64,000 nt of DNA, from NCBI GenBank assembly GCA_007449985.2, contig VIIQ02000559.1:712501-776500 (forward strand), read 5' to 3'. Below are positions 55,301 through 64,000 of this stretch, piece after piece. Positions within the stretch are counted from its first letter, which is position 1, and each line of letters starts with the position of its first letter. The position numbers were made by a program, and so were the translations under genes. Below the pieces are notes generated by a model, which was not told where the DNA came from, made no database searches, and saw nothing but the letters and a program-made list of their open reading frames with translations. This DNA comes from Desmodesmus armatus (lineage: Eukaryota > Chlorophyta > Chlorophyceae > Sphaeropleales > Scenedesmaceae).

Positions 55301-58300
55301 CTCGCTGCTGCAGAAGACGCGCTGCATCAAGCTCGCGAGGAGCTGAAATCCGCGACAGCGGCCCAGCGAGCGCGCCAGCGGGGGCAGCTGTCAGTCCTAC
55401 GAGAGGATGAGGTTGCAGCTGGGGGCGGGGCGGCGGGAGTGGGATCTGCTGCTGCTGCGGAGACAGCGGCGCTGCAGCAACAGAAGCAGCAGCTGGCGCA
55501 GCAAGTGGAACAGCTGCAGCTCAAGCTGGCACAAGTTCAGGTGGGAGGGCCCGGGGAGTATACCCCCAAAAGGCAGCGATGTAAACAGAATTACGCAATT
55601 AGTTTCATTCATGGTAACTACTCAGAGTAGAGAGAGTGATAGCACAGAAGCAGCATTATGCAGCGGCAGTTTCAACTTCCCTTCCAACCTGGCTGGCCGA
55701 GGGCTGTGCCGACCGATGCCAAGTGCATGGCTGCAGGAGGGCCGTCGATCACTCAAGGCAATCCCCAGCCGCTATGTTGGATGCTGTTCCAGGCCTTGGT
55801 TGGTCTGTCAGCATTAGCTGACCGAGGGCTGTGCTGACCGATTCATATATGCATAGCCGCTGGTCACGCAATCGACCACTGAGGCTATGTTCCATGCTGT
55901 TTGAGGCATGCTTTGTGGCAATTCCGGACATTTTGCCCTGTGCTTTGCTATGCTATGCTGTGCTGAGCAATGCTGTGCTGTCCGAATCTGCAGGAGGAAC
56001 ACCGTTCTCTCAAGGCCACTTCTGAAGCCATGCTAGAAGCCAAAGACAGCGAGCTTCTTGCGGCACTGCGCAAGACAGCCCTGCTCACAGAAGAGCTCGG
56101 CCAGCTACGCCAGCAGCAGCAGCAGCACGCGCGGCAGCCGTCGCTGTCGGCGGCAGCCGCCGCCCATCAGCAGCAGCAGCAAGCGCAGGGGCGTATCAGC
56201 AGCAGCAGCGCGGTTGATGCGGGTGGCAGCCTGGGGGGCGAGGTGTTTGGGGTGGTGGCGGGAGGGGATGATGGCAGCAGCTTGCCTAGCAGACATGACG
56301 GGAGTGGGCCAATGACAGCTGCTGCCTACTGCAGCCAGCAACTGCTGACAGGCTACACTGCTTCTGAACCAGGTGAGAGAGGTGCAAGCGTTTCGTGATG
56401 CATATGGGATGGGGATTGGGGAGGGGGTGTTTGGAATGGAGGGGATTGGACTTCGGGGGGGGGGGGGGGGGGGGGGTGCTGTTGCTCTCGCTCGCTGCGA
56501 TAAGGGACATCAGCATGGCAATCTTTGTACGAGGGCGGTGCAGGGCAAGCATGTAGAGATGGACAGCAGGGCCCTAGCCAGCGCAGGACACGCCCCGCGA
56601 GAGCCTCTGGCAAGGGCATCAGCTGAGCTGGAACGTGTAAATTTTAGTGGTTTCCTCTTGCGTTGCGGTCATTGTCAGCATCCCTCACCTAGTTGAGTTG
56701 CTGCATGGAGTAACTCCATATTGCAAGGTGAGCACAAGGGCCTTTTAGAACAAAACTTGACCTTGTGCCAGGTTCTGCTTGTGCGGAAATTCGTCCGTCT
56801 TGGCGTTCAGCCCTGTTGCCAATATCCTGCTCTGTTTCACAACTTTTGCCAACCCTTTCCTGCTGCTTACAGATATCTTGGAAAGCATCTTCGCAACCCC
56901 ATCCACCGAGCCTCCCGCCACAGCCTACAGCCAGCCCGCCATGCACGACAGCAGCAGCCACAGCGGCCAGGCATTCACCCACAGCGCCTCTCTGCCGGCC
57001 CTGGGCAGTGGCTTCAGCAGCAGCCAGCAGCAGGAGCTGCTCGAACGGCTGAGGAGTGCGGGGGGTCTGCTGCCGGATGGGGTGGAGTCGCTGGTCAGTT
57101 TGGCGGCTAAGCAGGCAGCAAAGGAGGAAGAGCTTGCTAGCCTGCGCACACAGGTAAGAGGGGCACGGCGTGTGCATGCTGGTGAAGTTTGACTGCTGTC
57201 GGGTTACGTAAGGACGATTTCAGCGGAAGAGCAGCGGGGGCCCGGGGGGGGGGGGGGGGATGTATGGCGTTGCTGAGGCATGCACCCGCCCACCTGCACA
57301 CTGTGCACACACTGACATACAGCCACACCCAAGCCCACCTCTGCACCCTCCTGCCCAGACTCCAAATCACTCAGTGTAGTGTTGCTGCCAGGGGGCTCAG
57401 ACCTGCCAGGTTTTAGGGTTTAGTGAAGTGGGAGCTGGCGCTGCAGGGTCATAGTGGACAGACCCTGAGAAAGGAAACCTACACAATCACACTCTCTCAC
57501 ACATGTCATCTTTTTGCACTACCCTTGTCCTTCCCCACTCCATCCTCACTTCAGATCACTGTGCTGAAGGCTGAGGGTCTCAGACCTTCAGACAGAGAAG
57601 GAGCTGACAGTGCGTGATGAGATGCAGCAAGTGACATGAGACACCCAAACCACACACAAACCAACTCACCACACAAACCAACTCAAAACACAACTCGGAT
57701 TTTACACACTTCTTTCCTTGCCCTGTTTTCCTCACTCTTTCCGCTCACTCCAGATCACTGTGCTGGAGGCTGAGGTGTCAGACCTTGAGAAGGAGTTGAC
57801 ACTGCGTGATGAGATGCAGCAGTGACATGAGACACCCAACCACACACAAACCAACTCACCACACAAACAAACTAAAGCACAACACTGCTTTCCTTGCACC
57901 GCTGCTCTCTCTCTTCCCGCTCACTCCAGATCACTGTGCTGGAGGCTGAGGTCTCAGACCTTGAGAAGGAGTTGACACTGCGTGATGAGATGGAGGCAGC
58001 ACTCAAGGAGACACTCAATTCGACACTAAAACACTCATACACCTGAGAAACCCATGCATCACTTTCCGCTCCCACTGACACTGCGTGATGAGATGGAGGC
58101 AGCGCAGAAGGAGACACCCCCAACCCGACAATAAATCACTCATACATCTGATTACAAACATGCATCACCTCCCTCTCCCAACCTGTGCCCCCTCCAGATC
58201 ACTTTGCTGGAGGCAGAGGTTTCAAACCTCAAAAAGGAGCTGACCCTTTGATAGCGCTCACGGGAGACACCCAACCATACACAACTCAAACCACACACAA

Positions 58301-60137
58301 CCAAAACATCACACACGTCTTCCCTTGCACTGCTTTCCTCACTCTTCCCGCTCACTCCAGATCACTGTGCTGGAGGCTGAGGTTTCTGACCTTGAGAAGG
58401 AGCTCACACTGCGTGATGAGATGGAGGCAGCACTCAAGGAGACACTGCGTGAGCTGGAGAGGGCAGCAGCACGGCAGCAGACAGCAGGCCACCAGGTGAG
58501 ACCTAGCTGGGTATCATGCAGAGATTGGGGGTTTTGAAACCACACCCCTAGCTCCTGCTACCGAGCAAGATATCCCTGCTATGAAAGAGAAGAGGACGGG
58601 GGCTTAGTCTCATGGGCTTGAGAGGTCAACAGCCCGCACCAAACAGCGGGTCACCAGGTGAAACCCAGCTTGCCACAATGCCAAGGTGTTGGTCTGACGC
58701 CACAATTGTAGCTCCCGCCACCAAGCAATGTGACCCTGCTATGGAAGAGAAGGAAGGCTTAGTCTCATGGGCTGCAGAGGGCAGCAGCCCGGCAGCAGAC
58801 ATCAGGTCACCGCGTGCGATCTTGTAAGCTTGGGTAGGCAAGCTCCACGCATCATGCCGCTGCTGCTGCATGGACATCGCTCTGTGAACCTGAACCCGAA
58901 ACCATGTGCCATGCCGTGTGGTGTGCTGCTTGCTGGCATCTGATGACGCTGCATGTTGTGCTATGCTGTGCTGTGCTGTTTGGCACGTTGCTGTGCTGTG
59001 CTGTTTGGCACGTTGCTGTGCTGTGCTGTGCTGTGCTGTGCAGACATACATGGAGTACCTCAAGAACCTTATCATGCAGTTGTACACCACTGCCGTTTAG
59101 CCTGATTAGTGCATTGCTGGCATCTGTTGACACCGCATGCTGTTCTGTGCTGTGCTGTGCAGACGGACATGGAGTACCTCAAGAACCTTATCATGCAGCT
59201 GTACACCACTGCCGTTTAGCCTGATTAGTGCATTGCTGGCATCTGTTGACACCGCATGCTGTTCTGTGCTGTGCTGTGCAGACGGACATGGAGTACCTCA
59301 AGAACCTTATCATGCAGCTGTACACCACTGGGGAGGCAGAGGCCCTGCTGCCTGTCTTCACCCGCCTGCTGTCACTCGGACCCGAGGACGTCAAACGTTG
59401 CAGACAGGTGTGTGGGCAGAGTGGATGTGTGTTGACTTATGGCTCGCATTTGTGTTTGACACATTACTTGCAACCAGCCATCGCATCTTGCGTCAGCATA
59501 GTGAGTGCATGCAGATACACATTACAACATGTCTGCAAGGATAGGCAGACAAGGATGCTGGTACAGCAAGTTAGGGCGGAGTGTGTGTGGAGCGGAGTGT
59601 GGCATAGAGTTGCGTGTGTCAATAAAGGGAGTGTATGAGCGGGTCACCTTGTGTGTGCGGGGTGGTTCTGGTGGGAAGGGGGGGCCTCTGTTGAGCACAT
59701 CGCCTCTGTCTGTGCTCCAGTGCCCAAGTCAATGACATGCTGTCTTGTGCTATTTTGTGCTGCTGTCTTGCGCTGTGTTGACAGCACCAAACAAGGGGCA
59801 GGGGGTCAGCATGGGCTGTGCTGTTCCTCGGCCACCATCCGTTCTGTCGCAAGCCTCATAGTTTATCGACTCGTGCTGCACTGTGCTGTGATGTGCTGTG
59901 CCGTGCTGCCTCTCTCAGGGTCTCGAGCAGCTGGCGTCAGGCACTGTGCCGCTACCGGGAGCTGCAGCAGCAGTCGACTCTGCCAGCAGCATGTTCAGTG
60001 GGTGGGGCTCCTGGCTAGGCATGTCAGCCGGGGGCCCTGCAGCACCAGCAGCAGCCGACGCTGCAAGCGGCAGCCCGCTTGCTCGCAAGGGCAGCAGCAT
60101 GAGCAACGTCAGCAGTCACAGCAAGCTGGGGGTGTAG
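46378..60137 (+). CDS. Large coiled-coil golgin with C-terminal GRIP domain
   Basis: Fifteen exons: 46378-46386, 46583-46688, 46872-46918, 47341-47596, 47939-49515, 49965-52034, 52482-52720, 53819-54038, 54350-54565, 55226-55540, 55994-56372, 56873-57153, 58361-58495, 59282-59407 and 59919-60137; 2064 residues, all phases agree. The N-terminus (MAERSSVVSQLANKSREELE, then QLVVKLLKDLKQQSKK) resembles GRIP golgins. Residues ~140-1430 are continuous Gln/Ala/Leu heptad coiled coil with tandem repeats. Exon 14 (residues 1951-1992) is the GRIP domain: DMEYLKNLIMQLYTTGE, ALLPVFTRLLSLGPEDVKRC, including the conserved Tyr needed for binding the Arl1 GTPase at the trans-Golgi. A Ser/Gly/Ala tail follows. 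The predicted role is vesicle tethering at the trans-Golgi. Introns hold partial copies of exons 7, 8, 9, 10, 13, 14 and 15. Optional in-frame exons may exist at 52857-52973 and 53128-53268. Confidence 0.88.
48180..49300 (+). repeat. In-frame coding repeats of the golgin coiled coil
   Basis: Near-identical coding units carry ADLASELEAAKAAAAAAEEQ followed by LQQLQQD and LQQLQQGS. They repeat at least five times within exon 5, with the reading frame kept. Confidence 0.85.
50660..50860 (+). repeat. 24-residue coding repeat in golgin exon 6
   Basis: Three consecutive copies of a unit carrying QQQLQEAESAREQLQ followed by QAQQQLADA, almost identical at the DNA level. Confidence 0.85.
52600..53270 (+). 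repeat. Golgin exon 7 end in three copies, each with a GTGAGT donor
   Basis: The segment coding ASSEVA.ARADAEAARKE and what follows occurs in exon 7 (to 52720), at 52857-52973 and at 53128-53268. The two extra copies start after CTGCCAG, are 117 and 141 nt long (whole codons) and would splice in the same phase. Confidence 0.8.
53541..53925 (+). repeat. Start of golgin exon 8 in two copies
   Basis: CATTCAG followed by coding LLQALQDSKRAVAKLTK occurs at about 53541 and, intact, at 53819. The first copy has no donor. Confidence 0.85.
54205..54435 (+). repeat. Start of golgin exon 9 in two copies
   Basis: GCAG followed by coding TLLRAKDAEIAA occurs at about 54213 and, intact, at 54350. A copy of the exon 9 end is also found at about 54711-54740. 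Confidence 0.85.
55085..55290 (+). repeat. Start of golgin exon 10 in two copies
   Basis: TCGCAG plus coding AKSSAGYYQQLAQETAT occurs at about 55090 and, intact, at 55226. The first copy has a Gly to Trp change and no donor. Confidence 0.85.
57553..58495 (+). repeat. Start of golgin exon 13 in five copies
   Basis: CAG plus coding ITVLEAEVSDLEKELTLRDE (with variants) occurs at about 57555, 57754, 57930, 58197 and, intact, 58361. A further fragment is at about 58075. The early copies run into stops or lack donors. Confidence 0.85.
59041..59340 (+). repeat. Start of golgin GRIP exon 14 in three copies, 119-bp unit
   Basis: Copies begin at about 59043, 59163 and 59282. The first two code MEYLKNLIMQLYTTAV then TAG; the third continues as the true GRIP exon. 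Copies 2 and 3 are virtually identical over the whole unit, so this duplication is recent. Confidence 0.9.
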
Positions 60138-60373
60138 GTGTCTTGTGAGATAGGCACATACCTTGTGTATGTTTGGCATTTGTCGGGCATACAGCTGCTT
60201 TCTGGAGCCGAAGCAGCAAAATTTTCAGTGGGTGGGGCTCCTGGCTAGGCATGTCAGCCGGGACCCCTACAGCAGCTGCCGAAGATGCACCCGGTAGCCT
60301 GCTTGCGCGTAAAGGCAGCAGCATGAGCAACGTCAGCAGTCACAGCAAGCTGGGGGTGCAGGTGTCAGTGTGA
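59990..60373 (+). repeat. Golgin last exon duplicated downstream
   Basis: The end of exon 15 (coding FSGWGSWLGMSAG and SSMSNVSSHSKLGV) is repeated at about 60228-60373. There the stop codon is replaced and the frame runs on to TGA. Confidence 0.85.
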
Positions 60374-62474
60374 CAGGTATCATAGTGCATGTTTGCCGTC
60401 GGCTTGGTGGTGTGGGTGTGAGATTAGGTAGTGATGGGCTTGGCGCAGGTGTCTGGCAGGTGCGAAGAGTGGCTAATGCCACAGCCTCAGCAAGTATGGA
60501 GTGATCCCCATGTTGCCCTTCTGCCTCAATGTTGAGGTTATGATCAGCCTTGCAGTTGTGGACCATGTTGTGCTCTATGGCGGGGTGCGGCTGGTTCACT
60601 GAGTAGTACAACCTACCAGGCTCTACAGTGCAGTACAGGAACTTGGGGACAGACTCCTCTGCACTAGCCAGTGAGCCAAGGGCTGACAAGGCTCTTTCAC
60701 TTGTCATACAGGCAGGGCCGGCAGCAAGTGATCCTTACGGTCTATCTGGGTGTGTGATTTGTGACTGCGCTGTTGGCCTGGTCGGTGTGTGGTGATGCGC
60801 ACGGTCATGTGTGTGCTGTACTGGCAATGTAAGCATGTGGTGCTGAGTTGTAGTAAGGTTGCAGAGGCTGAAGCTGCCGTGTCTGTCAACGAAAAGACGT
60901 GGTTAGTGATGCATGTGCATGTGCAGCTGAAGCTAGACGAGCTTTGGGGCCCACAAAACCCTTGGCTCGCTGTGACATGAAGGTGTCTGGCCAGTTGCTG
61001 CCCTTCTGCTGATGTGGTGCTCAGTGTTTGCTGAGCACCACTGTAACTGGCAGCCTTCAAAGGACAAACACAAGACTGACATGGTGTGAGAGCACTGTGT
61101 TACATTCATGTCGCACCTCAAGCTACGAACCTCAGAGACCCGATGTCGGCCATTCGTTGACCTTTCACTGCTAAACAAACATTAGACCAACAACACACGA
61201 CAGTTTCAACAAACATGACATACAGCAGTCAGGTAGTACAGGTGGTACATGTTGTACACTAGTCAACCAAGTGCCTGAAACCATGCCTTCTGGCTTGACA
61301 CTGCATGTGTGCATGCCTGACTGACTGACACACCCAATCTGCTTGCACATTGGCATCACAATGGACAGCAGCCAACACCACAGCCAACAGCCAGGCCACT
61401 CAGAAGGGACCAGCTCCACTTGCAGGTCGCCTATCAACAGCAATGCATGCAAAGCATGACCAAATGAGCCCACACGGCCCCCGCACCACCACTGCTGTGA
61501 TGCTGTCTGTATGCAGACATCACCCGGGGCGGGGCAGCAAGTCTCTTGAGCAGCATGAACACCCTACCCTCGTGCATATATGCTCTGCCGGTGCACTGCG
61601 ATGGCAGTACACCTGGATGGTATGGCAACAGCCATTGGCAGCCCTCAATGGCAGATGCCCTCACGGCAGCAGAACCTACTCTTTGCCCTCATGCCTTGCA
61701 TAAACTCTGCTACTGCATGTAGCAGCCAACGGCTACACGATTGCCGGGCATTGCATTTGCCAACCCCTAATACAAATGCCAGCCGACTGCAGCACGGCCG
61801 CTGGCTGCATTGCAGCTGCCATGACAGCTGCTGCAAGTACAGCGCCTGTCGCGCTGTTGCTGCTTCAGAGGTCACCAAGGGCGGCACTGCCAACTGCTGC
61901 AGGTGCAGGTTTGCGAAGGAAATCACCACCGAGCTGCTGGTCACAATGGACAGCAGACACCCTAACATCACCTGCACCTGCACCCTGACACCTTGCGAAG
62001 CCAACACTGCGCACCTGCGTGCATGTGCTGGCCCCTCCGCCTGGGCAGCTGCCGGGCATCGCAGCTGCAACCACGGCTGCCGCGCTGTTGCTACTACGAA
62101 TGGCTGCTGCTTGCGCAGCTGCAACCGCTACACGTGCAGGTCTGTCAAGAAACACCACCGGCCTGCTGGTCACGGTGGACAGCAGGCACCCTGACGGCAG
62201 CAGCGCCTGCATCTGCACCCTTACACCAATACTGCGTGCCTGCATAAGCATGTGCTAGCCAACAGGCATCGCACCTGCAACCATTGCCGTTGCGGCGCCT
62301 GCCGCTCTGTTGCTACTACTGCTTCACCGCCACAAGGTGCAGGTGCACGTTCGCAGAGCACCATCAAATTAGTGGTTGTGAGGTCAAGCCGCCCATGGCT
62401 GCGTTTGCAGCAGCACCCAGACTGTCGTACTGCTCAAGGGTCCCTTGAGAACTGCAGTCACACACAGCAGCTAG
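60138..62474. other. Convergent interval between golgin and AMMECR1 genes
   Basis: 2.3 kb between two gene 3' ends. It contains a copy of the golgin last exon (about 60228-60373) and a tandem repeat with a unit of roughly 230 bp (61800-62370). A TGTAA word at about 61041 could serve the golgin 3' UTR. No gene was seen. Confidence 0.4.
61800..62370. repeat. Tandem repeat of about 230 bp, 2-3 copies
   Basis: Blocks around GCGCTGTTGCT and CTGCTGGTCAC.(A/G)TGGACAGC recur at offsets of roughly 233 and 225 bp. The block lies in the presumed 3' UTR or flank of the AMMECR1 gene. No conserved reading frame. Confidence 0.65.
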
Positions 62475-64000
62475 CTAGTTTGGAGCGAACGCAAGCCGCA
62501 ACCTGCCGCTCTTGCTGCTGCTGCCGCTCTTGCTGGTGCTGCTCTGTAGCAGCTGCTGCACGTCTGCGACTCCCAGCCTGTTGCTGCAGCTGCTGCTGTA
62601 CTCTGAGAATGACAGCGCTGCTTTGCTGCTTTGGTAGCGAGTCACCTTCAAGCTGTCTAACAGCTCGTCGGTCGGATGCCCAGCATAACCTGCGACAAGA
62701 GTACAGGACAGTACAGGCACTCACACATGCTAGCTACACATGCATCCTCAATGCCTAACACACTGCAATACAGGCAGTCAGGTCAGGGCCCAGCATAACC
62801 TGCGACATGCAGTACAGGACAGTACAGGCCCTCAGAGAGCGAAAGAGAGAGATGATGCGGAGTGCTAGGCACGCCGCGTTGGTTAAGGAGAAAACGTGTC
62901 CACCGTTCCCCCAGTACAGGCCCTCACACACTGCAATACAGGCAGTAAGGTCATACGGCATCTTATTCACCTGCTTTGCACTGACCCTGCCCCCCCCCCC
63001 CCCCCCCAAAGAGGCACACATCCAGGTGAATCATGTCTTCATCATTCGGGTTTCAAGGCCCTATTCAGGCTTTCAAGGCCCTATTCCCTGCCCTATTCAA
63101 TGAATACTGTGCCATCCGGCACTGTTACGGTACATCCCAATTGTCCTGCTGGGTGACAGGTCTGGTTGCAAATCACTGGGCCCTCTTCATCAACAGGCAC
63201 ACATACATCACTACTTTGACTGTCCAAGTTGAGCAGAACGTGCTCTATACACCCTGCAACATGTGTGTCAACAACACCTTGATATCACGAAGACACTCCC
63301 CACTAGTAGAGACACCAGAAGATATCAAGAAACCCACCTGCTTTCCGCACCAGCGACTCTATGCACTGCCGCTGCGACCAACCCTGATCCCCTGCCACCT
63401 CTGGCAGGAAAGTGGCAGTGCGCTTGCACTGCAGCGACGGATCTGTGAACTCTATGATGAGCCCGTGAGAGCCTATCTGCCAGTCCTGCCAGCTGTCAGC
63501 ACGTTCAAAACTGCACAGCAGCGAGACTGAGCAGCTGAGGTGTGCAACCTCTTTCAGCTGCACTGGGGAGAAGCGGGAGTCACGAAGGGCACTGCAGGAA
63601 GGACAACGAAGGGTTAGTGGCGGAGCAGGGAAGACATAGCAGCAGCAGGGTTCGGGCAGTGGCAGAGTGGCAGCTTCTGCTGCAACCCGTGCTGGTGGTG
63701 CTGGAGTTCATATGCATCAGCTGACAAGTACTCGTGAACGTCTTTGGCACTGCTGCAATACTGTTGGTGACGGATGACGGTGTTGAAGCAGCAACAGCAC
63801 CACCCAGTGCAGACTCAGCACATGCTTACCTTGTCAGCGCATAGTCTTTCAGCGCTGTGTGCAGCTGGCGCGGCTCCAGTGTGCCTATGCAGCCACGTAA
63901 CTGACCAGGCTTGCCCCACGAGCCTGCTTTGGTCCAAGTAACGAAGAGTGGGCTGCACATGTTGCAAGTGATGCTGCTGTCAGCAGCTGAATGGGCCAGG
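62475..64000 (-). CDS. AMMECR1: AMMECR1 family protein (3' part; runs off right edge)
   Basis: Three exons seen on the minus strand: 63830 to beyond 64000, 63338-63591 and 62475-62689. The first visible exon gives MCSPLFVTWTKAG and the family hallmark QLRGCIGTLEPRQLHTALKD. The second continues YALTSALRDSRFSPV across the join, then SVSLLCSFERADSWQDWQIG, HGLIIEFTD, KRTATFLPEVAGDQGWSQRQ and SLVRKAG. The last exon has LLDSLKVTRYQSSKAALSF and a family-atypical Ser/Lys-rich tail ending FAPN. Phases agree at both joins. AMMECR1 domains are conserved from archaea to humans and plants; the biochemical function is not settled, and the LRGCIG motif is thought to be the functional core. The start lies outside the window. 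The acceptor of the last exon has a duplicate at about 62789-62808. Family call is firm. Confidence 0.9.
62679..62808. repeat. AMMECR1 last-exon acceptor duplicated
   Basis: GCCCAGCATAACCTGCGAC, the acceptor and first bases of the last exon (minus strand), occurs at 62679-62697 and again at about 62790-62808, followed in both cases by a TACAGGACAGTACAGGC-like stretch. Confidence 0.8.

Overview
The window is nuclear DNA of a green alga (Chlorophyta, most likely Chlorophyceae; the order is not proven). The evidence is genes with many short exons and GT..AG introns, Ala/Gln-rich low-complexity insertions, long UTRs, degenerate plant-type TTTAGGG tracts, and plant/algal gene types: a ubiquitin-like/NEDD8 fusion, a MOT2-type molybdate transporter and an algal hybrid-cluster protein. 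No prokaryotic, viral or CRISPR content was seen.

Layout, left to right: (1) 1-2514 minus, 5' end of a KHDC4/BLOM7-like KH-domain RNA-binding protein. It is head-to-head with (2) 2604-3821 plus, an orphan reading frame with an acidic tail. (3) 4374-10064 plus, a Mn-type cation-diffusion-facilitator transporter. (4) 14310-15596 minus, an intronless GT32-type Golgi glycosyltransferase. (5) 17009-24162 minus, a nitrate-reductase-type cytochrome b5/NADH-FAD diaphorase without the molybdenum domain. It is head-to-head with (6) 24740-31920 plus, hybrid-cluster protein (HCP). (7) 36033-38253 minus, a divergent ubiquitin-like domain without any lysine fused to NEDD8/RUB1. (8) 39666-39977 minus, a PET191/COA5-like cytochrome oxidase assembly factor. 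(9) 40832-45962 minus, a MOT2/MFSD5 molybdate transporter. It is head-to-head with (10) 46378-60137 plus, a GRIP-domain golgin of about 2064 residues. (11) 62475-64000 minus, an AMMECR1 protein that runs off the right edge. I built exon models by hand from splice consensus, phase and family similarity. For genes 3, 5-7, 9 and 10 the summed exon lengths are whole codons (gene 5 after allowing one missing base).

The most unusual property is architectural. Six of the seven multi-exon genes larger than 2.5 kb (all but the ubiquitin-like/NEDD8 gene) carry local tandem duplications, about 50-260 bp each, that straddle a splice site. They copy an intron end plus the adjoining exon part. One copy stays intact and the others sit in the intron as decoy half-exons. 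The intronless gene has none. A few copies could be spliced in frame (golgin) or would end the protein early (GRIP exon).

Functionally, the divergent HCP/diaphorase pair suggests an NO or hydroxylamine redox unit, comparable in logic to bacterial hcp-hcr, and a molybdate transporter lies about 9 kb further on. The ubiquitin-like leader of the NEDD8 fusion lacks all lysines and the Ile44 patch and looks like a processing chaperone, not a working ubiquitin. Two conserved genes (5 and 8) each show one apparent single-base frameshift in an otherwise intact conserved motif, which fits assembly error better than decay.
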